Below are positions 23,877-31,279 of a stretch of DNA of 36,258 bases, in pieces; within the stretch, counting starts at the first letter, position 1; the number at the start of each line of letters is the position of its first letter. Source of the stretch: VGPE01 sp031431395 (lineage in GTDB: Bacteria; Chloroflexota; Limnocylindria; Limnocylindrales; CSP1-4); assembly GCA_031431395.1 (NCBI GenBank), contig JANPDJ010000321.1, positions 1-36,258 of the forward strand, given 5' to 3'. The position numbers were made by a program, and so were the translations under genes. Below the pieces are notes generated by a model that saw nothing but the letters and a program-made list of their open reading frames with translations, had not been told where the DNA came from and searched no databases.

Positions 23877-24976
23877 TTGAGTCGCGTCGATGGCGGCGCC
23901 GATCCGAAGACGTCCGCTACCACCACGCGTGCGTGTGCCTCGAGGTCCTGCACGGTCTTGCTGGCCTCGGCGAGTCCCTCGGGGCTCAGCGTCAGGAAGT
24001 TGATGAGCTGAAACGTGTCCTGGTGCAGGCTGGCGTCCAGCGGGATGTTGTTGATGATTCCCACACCGGGCGCGTAGTACTTGTTCTCGTTGTCCGGGGC
24101 GCCAACGTTGCCTTCCTGGACCACCCGAACGTCCTTGAAGCACCCGTACGCCACGCAGTACGTAGCGCCCACCTCGACTGGTACGCCGACCGAAGCCTTC
24201 TCCTCCGGTGCCTTGCCGATGAGCCAGCGGGGCGTGTTGGCGTCGACGTGCGCCGGCGAGAGGATGCCGAGCTCGGCGCCTCCGCCGGAGCCGAGGTAGG
24301 CAACGTCAGTGTTGGTGTATGCCCCCCCTTGGTAGTCCTCCGTGTAGCCCCCCAGGATCCAGACGTTGCCGTCCTTGTCGAGCGCCAGGTAGTCCATCCC
24401 GACCTGCGAGACCTCGCCTGAGTCGGTCGATTCATCGAGCATCGCGATCGTCTTCACGCCGTCGATGACCCGGATGACATCGGTCATCGTCGTGATGATC
24501 TCGTGCGGCACCACGCGTGAGCCGACCTCCGTCGTGCCGGCACGGATCCACTGGAGCCCTGGCTTGAGCGGATGGAACGGATTGGTGTCCAGCGTGGGGT
24601 CGACGAAGTTCGCCGGGTCGAACGGGATGCGCGTGCCCTCCGAGTTCGGGTCCAGGCTGCGCTTTGGATCAGGCGTGATGCCCGCGACCGCCATCGAGGC
24701 ATCGACGATTGGCGTCGCCGCAACCGATGGGGTCGTTGTCGATCCGGTCGAGCCAGCCGGGGTGGCTCCCGACGCGCCGGTCGACCTGCTCGAAGGCTGT
24801 TCCGTACCGACGCGCGGCCCGATCGCATCGCTGGCGGTGGGCGCGGCCGGCGCATTCTGTTCCGCGCCGGGTGGCGCGGCCGCACGAGACAGCGTGTGTG
24901 TGGCGCCCGAGTTGCAGCCGGCAAGGGCCACAACGACGACCACGGCGGCGGTTGCGAGGGCAGGCCTGCCGATCAT
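23873..24976 (-). CDS. Secreted lipoprotein of unknown function, first gene of the exporter operon
   Basis: A 367-residue protein with a signal peptide ending in lipobox LAGC, then about 90 residues rich in Pro, Ala, Ser and Thr, then a domain of beta-rich look. Segments such as NPFHPLKPGLQW, DYLALDKDGNVWILG and GVPVEVGATYCVAYGC recall a family of actinobacterial and Chloroflexota secreted proteins of unknown function in which the N-P-x-x-P-L-x-P-G-x-x-W and D-x-x-G-N-V-W motifs recur. AAGGAGA lies 6 bases before the ATG at 24976. The stop overlaps the ATPase start. It may be the substrate-handling partner of the FtsX complex. Confidence 0.8.
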   Translation of the reverse strand: MIGRPALATAAVVVVVALAGCNSGATHTLSRAAAPPGAEQNAPAAPTASDAIGPRVGTEQPSSRSTGASGATPAGSTGSTTTPSVAATPIVDASMAVAGITPDPKRSLDPNSEGTRIPFDPANFVDPTLDTNPFHPLKPGLQWIRAGTTEVGSRVVPHEIITTMTDVIRVIDGVKTIAMLDESTDSGEVSQVGMDYLALDKDGNVWILGGYTEDYQGGAYTNTDVAYLGSGGGAELGILSPAHVDANTPRWLIGKAPEEKASVGVPVEVGATYCVAYGCFKDVRVVQEGNVGAPDNENKYYAPGVGIINNIPLDASLHQDTFQLINFLTLSPEGLAEASKTVQDLEAHARVVVADVFGSAPPSTRLK

Positions 24977-25036
24977 GGGGATCTCCTTCGATCTCCTGTT
25001 TCGCGTCCGAATGCCGCCGACTCTGGCACCGCGATC

Positions 25037-25131
25037 CTGAGAATCCGGTAAGAAAGGCGAGCTGCCGGCGCGCTGACGTCGTGGGCAGCACGAAGGCCCT
25101 TCCGAAAGCGGTGTTCTTAGCGATCTCTCAG
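25037..25131. promoter_or_regulatory. Pair of inverted 18-bp motifs between the exporter and two-component operons
   Basis: CTGAGAATCCGGTAAGAA (25037-25054, plus strand) and its relative CTGAGAGATCGCTAAGAA (25114-25131, minus strand) face each other in the 192-bp divergent promoter region. Thirteen of 18 positions agree. They are good candidates for response regulator binding sites serving both operons. Confidence 0.55.
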
Positions 25132-25168
25132 AATTCCGCGGGTACGATCCACAGGAGGTGGGTGGACC

Positions 25169-25861
25169 ATGCGACTCCTGGTGGTGGAAGACTCTCCGAA
25201 GATGGCCAGCCTCCTTCGGCGCGGGCTGACGGAGGAGGGCTACGCAGTCGACGTGGTTGGCAACGGCGTCGACGCCGTGTGGATGGCCACCGAGCAGGCG
25301 TTCGACGTGATCGTCCTCGACGTCGTGCTGCCTGACATCGACGGTTTTGAGGTCTGTCGACGTCTGCGCAGCGAGCGCAGCTGGGCTCCGATTCTCATGC
25401 TCACGGCACGCGACGATGTGTCCGACCGGGTCCGCGGGCTGGACGCCGGAGCCGACGACTACCTCACCAAACCCTTCGCGTTCGAGGAGCTGTTCGCGCG
25501 CGTTCGCTCGCTCGTCCGACGTGGGCCCGGTGAGCGACCGCCGATCCTCACGGTCGGCGATCTCGTCCTCGATCCGGCCGAACACTCGGTCCGTCGTGGC
25601 AGTACGCCTGTCAACCTGACGCCCAAGGAGTTCGCGCTCCTCCACTACCTCTTGCAGCATCCCGGCGAGGCTCTGACGCGCTCCCGGCTGCTGGAGCATG
25701 TCTGGGACTTCGCGTTCGACGGCGACCCGAACATCGTCGATGTCTACGTCGGGTATCTGCGCGACAAGATCGATCGGCCGTTCGGGCGCGTCTCCCTCGA
25801 AACGATCCGCGGCGTGGGCTATCGCCTCCGGAGCGAAGACGGCCATGCACCTGCCGCTTAG
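25169..25861 (+). CDS. OmpR/PhoB-family response regulator
   Basis: A 230-residue response regulator. The receiver domain (about residues 1-115) has the acidic pair in VVEDSPK, the phosphoacceptor Asp in VLDVVLPDIDGFEV (residue 51 area) and Lys in LTKPFAFEEL. The C-terminal winged helix (about 130-225) has VNLTPKEFALLHYLLQHPGE and ends with ETIRGVGYRL. AGGAGG precedes the ATG by about 10 bases. It overlaps the histidine kinase gene by 17 bases and diverges from the exporter operon, which it probably controls. Confidence 0.95.
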   Translation: MRLLVVEDSPKMASLLRRGLTEEGYAVDVVGNGVDAVWMATEQAFDVIVLDVVLPDIDGFEVCRRLRSERSWAPILMLTARDDVSDRVRGLDAGADDYLTKPFAFEELFARVRSLVRRGPGERPPILTVGDLVLDPAEHSVRRGSTPVNLTPKEFALLHYLLQHPGEALTRSRLLEHVWDFAFDGDPNIVDVYVGYLRDKIDRPFGRVSLETIRGVGYRLRSEDGHAPAA

Positions 25862-27203
25862 GCTTCGGTTGACGCTCGTTTTCAGCCTCGCGATGGCGAT
25901 CGTCCTCGTCGGGCTTGGGACGTTCGCCTACCTGCGCGTGGGCGCTGACCTCCTGGCCTCCGTCGACGCCGGGCTGCGGTCCCGGGCGCAGATCGTCGTG
26001 GTTGCTGCGCGCAGCAGCCAGGCGTCGGACGTCGTCGCCGCGCGGGGCAAACTGATCGACCCGGACGAAGCCTTCGCACAGATCCTGGATTCGTCCGGCC
26101 AGCTCGTCGACGCGAGCTCGGGTGTCTCGGATGCCCCGCTACTGTCGCCCGCTGAAGCCGCGTCCATCGCCAGGCCGACGTTCACCACTCGCCAGCTCAA
26201 CCCACAGGACGATCCCGTCCGGCTGCTGGCCGTCCGGGTCGAGGGCACACCTGGCCGGATCGTGGTGGTCGGGGCGACCTTGGGCGACGTGCTCGAGGCG
26301 TCGCAGCAGCTGCTCCTCGTGATGGTCACACTGGGCCCGCTCGCGCTCGTGATCATGGCCGTCGCCGGGTGGCTCCTCGCAGGGGCGGCGCTGCGGCCCG
26401 TCGAGCAGATGCGCCGCGAGGCGGCTGCGGTATCGGCGTCGGAACCCAGCCGGCGCCTCGCGGTGCCAGCCACCGGCGACGAGCTGGCGCGCCTGGCTCG
26501 GACGCTCAACGCGATGCTCGGCCGGCTGCAGCAAGCGCTCGAACGTGAGCGGCGGTTCGTGGACGACGCCAGCCACGAGCTGCGGACACCGCTTGCCACC
26601 TTGCGCGGTGAGATCGACCTGGCGCTCACACGACAGCGCGAGGCGCCGGAGCTCGAGGCGTCGTTGCGCAGCGCCCTCGAGGATGCGATCCGCCTGCAAC
26701 GCCTCGCCGACGACCTCCTGGTCATGGCGCGCCTGCGGGGCGATCGGATGCCGGTCCACCGGGTCGAGACGTCGCTTACCGACTTGATTGCGAGGAGCGT
26801 CCGCTCGGTGGCGCGCCGGGCCGAGCAGGCGGGGGTGACGATCGATGTCGATGCCGCTGACGAGATGGTCGAACTCGACCCCGGGCGCATGGAGCAGGCT
26901 CTCCGGAATCTTCTGGAGAATGCCCTTCGCTACGCCCCCAGGGGGAGCGTCATCCGGGTCAGCGGCCGCCGTCTCGGCAGCGTCTTGCGATTCATCGTCG
27001 AAGACAGCGGGCCCGGCTTTGCTCCGGGTTTCCTGGACCGCGCGTTCGAGCCATTCGCCCGGGGCGAGGCCGAGGCCTCAGGCACAACCGGCGCGGGCCT
27101 CGGACTTGCCATTGTTCGCGCCGTCGCTTTAGCCCACGGTGGATCGGCCTCGGCCGAGAACACGCCTAATGGACCCAGGATGACCCTTGACGTGCGAACG
27201 TGA
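25845..27203 (+). CDS. Membrane sensor histidine kinase (HAMP, HisKA, HATPase)
   Basis: A 452-residue classical sensor kinase. One helix near the N-terminus (LVFSLAMAIVLVGLGTFAYL), an outer sensor of about 140 residues without a recognised domain, a second helix (LLLVMVTLGPLALVIMAVAGWLL), a HAMP linker (RPVEQMRREAAAVSA), the phosphoacceptor His in DDASHELRTPLA, and ATP-binding boxes N (LRNLLENALRYAP), G1 (DSGPGF) and G2 (GAGLGLAIV). It starts within the end of the response regulator gene. The outer sensor and the neighbouring exporter suggest response to envelope stress or a toxic compound; the signal is unknown. Confidence 0.95.
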   Translation: MHLPLRLRLTLVFSLAMAIVLVGLGTFAYLRVGADLLASVDAGLRSRAQIVVVAARSSQASDVVAARGKLIDPDEAFAQILDSSGQLVDASSGVSDAPLLSPAEAASIARPTFTTRQLNPQDDPVRLLAVRVEGTPGRIVVVGATLGDVLEASQQLLLVMVTLGPLALVIMAVAGWLLAGAALRPVEQMRREAAAVSASEPSRRLAVPATGDELARLARTLNAMLGRLQQALERERRFVDDASHELRTPLATLRGEIDLALTRQREAPELEASLRSALEDAIRLQRLADDLLVMARLRGDRMPVHRVETSLTDLIARSVRSVARRAEQAGVTIDVDAADEMVELDPGRMEQALRNLLENALRYAPRGSVIRVSGRRLGSVLRFIVEDSGPGFAPGFLDRAFEPFARGEAEASGTTGAGLGLAIVRAVALAHGGSASAENTPNGPRMTLDVRT

Positions 27204-27228
27204 ACGGCGATTGAACACGGATCGCCGT
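27204..27228 (+). terminator. Hairpin directly after the kinase stop codon
   Basis: A perfect 8-bp stem, ACGGCGAT (27204-27211) with ATCGCCGT (27221-27228), and a 9-base loop starts at the base after the stop codon. No T-tract follows, so it may instead stabilise the mRNA end. Confidence 0.45.
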
Positions 27229-27355
27229 CGAAGACTCAGGCGCTCATTGTGAATGCCCCCGACGAGCTCGGCGCGTAAGCTCGCCTGGCTGCAGGCCGTG
27301 GCACCGCGCAGGTCGCCACATGGAACGAGGCAATGCCTACCGGGAGGAGCCAATC

Positions 27356-27559
27356 GTGACAGGCAAGGCGGGCGATCGGATCAGCGTCGATGGCACGAAA
27401 GGTGCCGCACGGGAGGGCCAAATCCTGGAGGTCATCCCATCACCCCTGGGCGATCACTACCGTGTCCGTTGGAACGACGGCCACGAGAGCGACATCCGGC
27501 CCGCAGGTGGAAGCGCGCGGATCACCCCGGCGCCTCTACGACGGCGGCATCGTCCCTGA
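27356..27559 (+). CDS. DUF1918 domain protein
   Basis: A 67-residue protein matching the DUF1918 pattern: an SH3-like small domain with KAGDRISVDG, EGQILEVIPSP and YRVRWNDGHESDIRP. Such proteins are common in Actinobacteria and Chloroflexota and their function is not known. The chosen start is the GTG at 27356, preceded by GGAGGAG with a 6-base spacer; an ATG 12 codons upstream is open but lacks a ribosome binding site. The last 12 residues (PAPLRRRHRP) look unrelated to the domain. It is the last gene of island 2. Confidence 0.8.
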   Translation: MTGKAGDRISVDGTKGAAREGQILEVIPSPLGDHYRVRWNDGHESDIRPAGGSARITPAPLRRRHRP

Positions 27560-27715
27560 TCCCCACGGCATCATCACCGGAGGCCACGCCAACACCACCG
27601 CCAGAACCGTGGCGGTCCGCCATGGCGAACGCATCAACGCATCCGCGCTCAGTGCGATGTTCAGGCAGATCATCGCCAACAATCGCGCCGGTCACTGGCG
27701 ACGCTTGAATCCCGC
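27560..27715. other. Right end of island 2, no supported gene
   Basis: One plus-strand frame reads DPHGIITGGHANTTARTVAV and so on, with a protein-like look, and reaches the attachment core as NPASESCRAR. It has no start codon with a binding site and I do not recognise it. It may be the end of a gene cut by integration or a frameshift. Confidence 0.3.
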
Positions 27716-27739
27716 GTCCGAATCCTGTCGGGCGCGCCA
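27716..27739 (+). repeat. Attachment core copy 3 (attR)
   Basis: Exact 24-base copy of the tRNA-Arg 3' end, including the encoded CCA, with no tRNA attached upstream. It marks the right boundary of the islands. Confidence 0.85.
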
Positions 27740-27851
27740 CGAACACTTGTTCTATTTCGCCATCGTGGCCCGTCGCTGCTCGGCATGACGAGGCTCACGC
27801 AGCGAATCGGGCGATCCAACCCTACCCGAGTCATGTCGTTCCAAACCTAAG

Positions 27852-27857
27852 TATTAT
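27852..27857 (+). promoter_or_regulatory. Probable -10 box of a leaderless antitoxin mRNA
   Basis: TATTAT ends 7 bases before the ATG at 27865, with no Shine-Dalgarno between. Confidence 0.45.
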
Positions 27858-27864
27858 TCACGGC

Positions 27865-28476
27865 ATGAACGACACAGGCGCCACACGCCCTGATCACGAG
27901 GCTCTGTTCGCCGTCGCAACCGAACAGGCAGGCTACTTCACCACAGCCCAGGCCCGCGACTCCGGCTTCAGCTCCCCGCTGATCACCCACCATGCGCAGA
28001 GTGGCCGCTTCATCCGCGTCGCGCGAGGCCTGTACCGCCTCCGCGACTATCCCTCCTCGCCCCGTGAAGAGCTCCTCGCGGCTTGGCTGCGCCTCGCGCC
28101 CAGCGCAGTCGTGTCACACGAGTCCGCGCTCGAGCTGCTCGGACTCTCGGACATCATCCCGAACCTGATCCACCTTACTGTCCCGCGGAGCCGACGCAAG
28201 CTCTCCCGGCGAGCCGGGGTCGTAGTGCACACGACGACGCGACCGTTCGGCGGCTCCGACACGCTCGTCCGGGACGGGATGCGCCTCACCGGGCCGGCGC
28301 GGACGATCGTCGATGTCGCCGACACCGGAGGCGCTCCCGAGCAGGTCGTTCGCGCCGCCCAGCAGGCCATCGACCGCGGGCTCACCACGCCCAGTCGCCT
28401 CCGGGAGGCGGCTCACGGTCGAGGCCGCAGGGTCGAGCAGCTCGTCGAGATCGCCCTCGCCGGGAGGGGCAGGTGA
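27865..28476 (+). CDS. AbiEi-type antitoxin / transcriptional regulator
   Basis: A 203-residue protein of the AbiEi_4 antitoxin group. The N-terminal winged-helix part (QAGYFTTAQARDSGFSSPLI, RFIRVARGLYRLRDYP) binds DNA in this family, and the middle has AVVSHESALELLGLSD and RTIVDVADTGGAPEQVV. In type IV AbiE systems it represses its own operon and counters the nucleotidyltransferase toxin AbiEii. The next gene starts at a GTGA overlap with the stop and is such a toxin, but truncated. So this antitoxin may now act only as an autoregulator. TATTAT just upstream of the ATG suggests leaderless expression. Confidence 0.85.
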   Translation: MNDTGATRPDHEALFAVATEQAGYFTTAQARDSGFSSPLITHHAQSGRFIRVARGLYRLRDYPSSPREELLAAWLRLAPSAVVSHESALELLGLSDIIPNLIHLTVPRSRRKLSRRAGVVVHTTTRPFGGSDTLVRDGMRLTGPARTIVDVADTGGAPEQVVRAAQQAIDRGLTTPSRLREAAHGRGRRVEQLVEIALAGRGR

Positions 28477-28740
28477 GGTACGCCTCGGCAGCTGCCTTCC
28501 GCCGGGCGCTCGAAACCCGGCTCCTCGCCCCGAGTCGCGATGGCGGCGCGTCGCTCGTTCGCCTGCGCAAATCGGTCGCCTTCGATCGACTGCTCGCCCG
28601 GCTGTTCGCGGTGGCACCGGATCGATGGGTGCTGAAAGGCGGCCTCGCCCTCAACTACCGACTGGGCACAAGAGCCCGCACCACGATGGACATCGACCTC
28701 GCCGGTGCTGGCGGCGAGGTCGCAGCGACTGCCGATCTTC
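28473..28740 (+). pseudogene. AbiEii nucleotidyltransferase toxin, 5' fragment only
   Basis: It begins at GTG 28473 overlapping the antitoxin stop and keeps the N-terminal family block: RWVLKGGLALNYRLGTRART with TMDIDLAGAGG, which holds the GG and DID nucleotidyltransferase motifs. After about 88 residues homology ends and the frame continues into sequence that is antisense to an FAD monooxygenase fragment. Intact toxins have about 300 residues, so roughly the last two thirds are missing. The cut is at about 28725-28745. Confidence 0.75.
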
Positions 28741-29135
28741 TCCGCCTTCGCCGGCCGGACCATGATGGCGCCCATCTCGCCGGCCCACGTGCAGAGCACC
28801 TCCTGGAGTGCGGTGTGCAGGAACGTGACGGCCGGCAGGCCGTCGGGCGAATCGTCCGCCCACGCGTACGTGGAGACGAGCTGCTGGTTCCGGTACTTGC
28901 GGACCAGTGGCGCCTCGAGGCCGCCGGCCTCGGTGAACCGGTCCCGAAGCCCGAGCGATATGGCGTCCGCGTAGCCCCACGGCAGCGTGCCTTCGCCCCG
29001 GATGCGATCACGGAAGCGCGCCTCCTTCTCGACGACGAGGACACTCAGGCCCGATCTCGCGAGGACGCCCGCCAGCGATGAGCCGGCAATGCCGCCGCCG
29101 ACCACGATCACGTCGTACGAATTCCCAGTTGCCAT
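28730..29135 (-). pseudogene. FAD-dependent monooxygenase, N-terminal fragment
   Basis: From ATG 29135 the minus strand reads a normal FAD-binding start, YDVIVVGGGIAGSSLAGVLA with VVEKEARFRDRIRGEGT. It goes on through WADDSPDGLPAVTFLHTAL and the VRPAKAEKIG region, about 135 residues. It then runs into the reverse of the AbiEii fragment. Flavin monooxygenases of this type have over 400 residues, so the C-terminal part is lost. The tail-to-tail fusion of two 5' fragments points to a deletion with inversion. Confidence 0.75.
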
Positions 29136-29228
29136 CGCTGGCCCCCAATCTCTTTTTGTGCGTCGCTGCGCTGTGAAGCTCGAAACGGGCCCAAGGCGTT
29201 CTACCGCGCCGCGCCGAACTCGATAGCT

Positions 29229-30146
29229 TCAGCCGATCGCGAGAAGCACCCCACTCCCGAGCACCATCGCCACACCGGCCCACTGGAGGCGGCGAGGTCG
29301 CTCGTGGAACAGCGTGACACCGCCGAGGATCCCGACGAGCGGGGCGAACGAGCCGGTCAAGGCGACCAGCCATGTGGGACCGACCTGGAGACCGGCCAAC
29401 CACAGGCTGACAGTCGCAACGTCCAGGACGGCGAGCACCAAGAGGAGCAAGAGGATCCGCCAGCCAGCCTGCCTCAGCGGGACAGATGTCGCATCAAGCG
29501 CATCCGGGCTGCCGCGATCCAATTCGCGCCTCCGCCGCCGTTCAGCGAGCACGAGGAGCACCGCCACCACGCTGATCGCGTTGGTGACCCGCGCCACGAC
29601 CGCGAACGGCACCCAACCCGTCTGCCGGACAACGACCGTCGCAAGAATGGATATCGAGGCGGCCAGGACCACAGCGACCAGGGCGGCTGCGACGCCACGA
29701 CCCACGATTCGTACCCGGCTGGTGCCGCCGAGGACGACCCCCGACAGGACGATCCCGGACGTCGCGACGAGTGCGGCGATCAGGTTGAATGTCGATGGCT
29801 GCTCGTTGAGCAGCAGCATCGACAACAGCACCGTGAGTCCCCCGTAGGCGAAGATAATCGGGATGACGATAGAGATCGGGCCTGCCCGCAACGCGGCGTA
29901 GATCGCGAAGTACAGGAGGCTTCCGAGGAGGCCGCTCAGCATGGCGCCGAGAAACGCGATGGGTTCCGCCGGCAGGCTTGCCTGGCTCGCGAGAAAGATG
30001 GCGACGATCAGGAGCGCAGTCGTCGGCACGATCACGCCGGGCGCCCGAGTCGAACCAACGCGACGGCTGGCCACCGCCCCACCGAGATCGCTGATCCCGC
30101 CGGCAACTGCCGATCCGAGCCCGAAGAGGGCTCCCTCAAGCAGCAC
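29229..30146 (-). CDS. EamA/DMT-superfamily permease
   Basis: A 305-residue integral membrane protein with about ten hydrophobic helices in two EamA-like halves. The first half contains AIYAALRAGPISIVIPIIFAYGG and the second WLAGLQVGPTWLVALTGSFAPLVG, both with the proline-containing pattern of drug/metabolite transporters. The start chosen is the GTG at 30146, with GGGAGGA 7 bases upstream; the frame is open further upstream but enters a flavoprotein stub. Substrate unknown. It lies between two truncated FAD monooxygenase genes, which may once have made or modified its substrate. Confidence 0.85.
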   Translation of the reverse strand: MLLEGALFGLGSAVAGGISDLGGAVASRRVGSTRAPGVIVPTTALLIVAIFLASQASLPAEPIAFLGAMLSGLLGSLLYFAIYAALRAGPISIVIPIIFAYGGLTVLLSMLLLNEQPSTFNLIAALVATSGIVLSGVVLGGTSRVRIVGRGVAAALVAVVLAASISILATVVVRQTGWVPFAVVARVTNAISVVAVLLVLAERRRRRELDRGSPDALDATSVPLRQAGWRILLLLLVLAVLDVATVSLWLAGLQVGPTWLVALTGSFAPLVGILGGVTLFHERPRRLQWAGVAMVLGSGVLLAIG

Positions 30147-30171
30147 GAGTTCGTCCTCCCGAGTTGTTCTG

Positions 30172-30276
30172 TAGAGCGAGGACGCCGAGGCCGGATCGGG
30201 CAAGGACGCCCGCCAGGCTCGATCCCGCGATCCCGCCGCCCACGACGATCACGTCAAATTTGCCCGACGTTGGCAT
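30172..30276 (-). pseudogene. Second FAD-dependent monooxygenase N-terminal stub
   Basis: From ATG 30276 the minus strand reads MPTSGKFDVIVVGGGIAGSS and LAGVLARSGLGVLAL, about 35 residues, nearly the same as the start of the fragment at 29135 in protein. At DNA level the two differ at roughly a quarter of the positions, so they are paralogues and not a recent copy. The homology ends just before the ribosome binding site of the EamA gene. Confidence 0.7.
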
Positions 30277-30310
30277 GCGTGGCGCTCCCGTTCGATAGGG
30301 TTCGGACATG

Positions 30311-31278
30311 TCAGAGGATGTACTCGGGCCGCGTGTGGACCCAGCGATCGAGCCGGATCCGATCACCACTGGTCATGATCGCGAAGTGGCCGGGCTCGAT
30401 CCGCAGTTGGCGCTCCAGGACGTGCCTGACGGCCATCGAGTTGACCAATGGGATCGTGAACCAGATCTCCACGAACCCGCGCGCGGCCGCCTCGTTCTCC
30501 ACGGTCGCGAGGAGTGCCGGCAGGTCCGCCGGATCGAGCGCGCCGATCGGACCCGTGTCCACGGAAGAGCCGAGGACCGCGCTCGACGCATCTCCGGCGG
30601 CACCGAACGCCATGCCCACGACGTGGCCATGGCGACGGGCCAGCCATGCCGGTCGGTCAGTGAGGAGGAACCGCGTATCCTCAGCCCTCCCGTGGCCGAG
30701 GACCTCGCGCTCGACGTTGACGATCGCGACCGCGGCCGCTGCCGCTGTTCCAGGTTCGACGCGTTCGATCGCGAGATCGGTCGCGACCTCGCACGGCCTG
30801 GCCGGGCCCCGGAACACAGCCGACGCCGAGGCGTATCCGACTCCGAACCGCAGGTAGAGCCCGAGCGCGCGCAGGTCCTGTGAGGCGTTGATCGTCCGGG
30901 CCTGCCCCCGGCCGACCGGGAATGCCCGTTCGAGCAGGCCGCGGCCAAGCCCCCGTGACTGGACCGACGGATCAACCATGAACATCGTCAGGTCGAGTAA
31001 CCCGTCGCGTTCCACGGATTGGGCCAGCCGACGATCTGGCCGGCCTCGTCAGCGGCCACCCAGTCCTCGGCGGCCGTTGCGGTCAGATGTTCCCACCACG
31101 CCCGCCGCCTCAACCACATCTTCTCGATCGGCGGGTTCTCGGCGCTCGCCGCGTCCACCAGGCCGAACCGGTGCAGGTAGTCGTACATCGAGCGGTAGAA
31201 CATCGCGGACGCAGCCGGCGTGTCCGCCACCTCCAGACGGCGAAAGTGAAACGCTGCGACCCGCTGCACGGCGGGCAC
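30311..31278 (-). pseudogene. Two-domain GNAT acetyltransferase with a single-base frameshift
   Basis: The gene starts at GTG 31278, one base after the stop of the FAD oxidase gene, with RRLEVADTPAASAMF and EKMWLRRRAWWEHL. The frame is lost at about 31021-31025, where the minus strand reads TGGCCCAATCC; with one extra G it would read WAQSVERDGLLDL and continue without further damage. The second part carries the acetyl-CoA motif MFMVDPSVQSRGLGRGLLERAF and a second, degenerate GNAT half to the stop at 30311. Restored length is about 322 residues. As with the cyclophilin, everything else is intact, so a sequencing error is possible. Confidence 0.75.
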
Positions 31279-31279
31279 G

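Larger units (their letters stand above)
17632..27739. mobile_element. Two tandem genomic islands integrated at tRNA-Arg
   Basis: Three direct copies of the tRNA-Arg 3' end divide the interval into a small island (17632-18682, 1.05 kb) and a larger one (18683-27739, 9.06 kb). Immediately inside each left boundary, on the minus strand, lies a fragment similar to the C-terminus of a large serine recombinase, and the two fragments are homologous to each other. The cargo is a membrane protein in the first island. The second holds a small basic protein, an FtsX-type ABC exporter operon, a lipoprotein, a two-component system and a DUF1918 protein. No intact integrase is left, so both islands look immobilised. 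Repeats and fragments are seen; the mechanism is inference. Confidence 0.75.

Noticed and set aside
17632..27739. An intact integrase inside the islands
   Set aside because: I looked for tyrosine and serine recombinase catalytic domains on both strands and found only the two C-terminal fragments.
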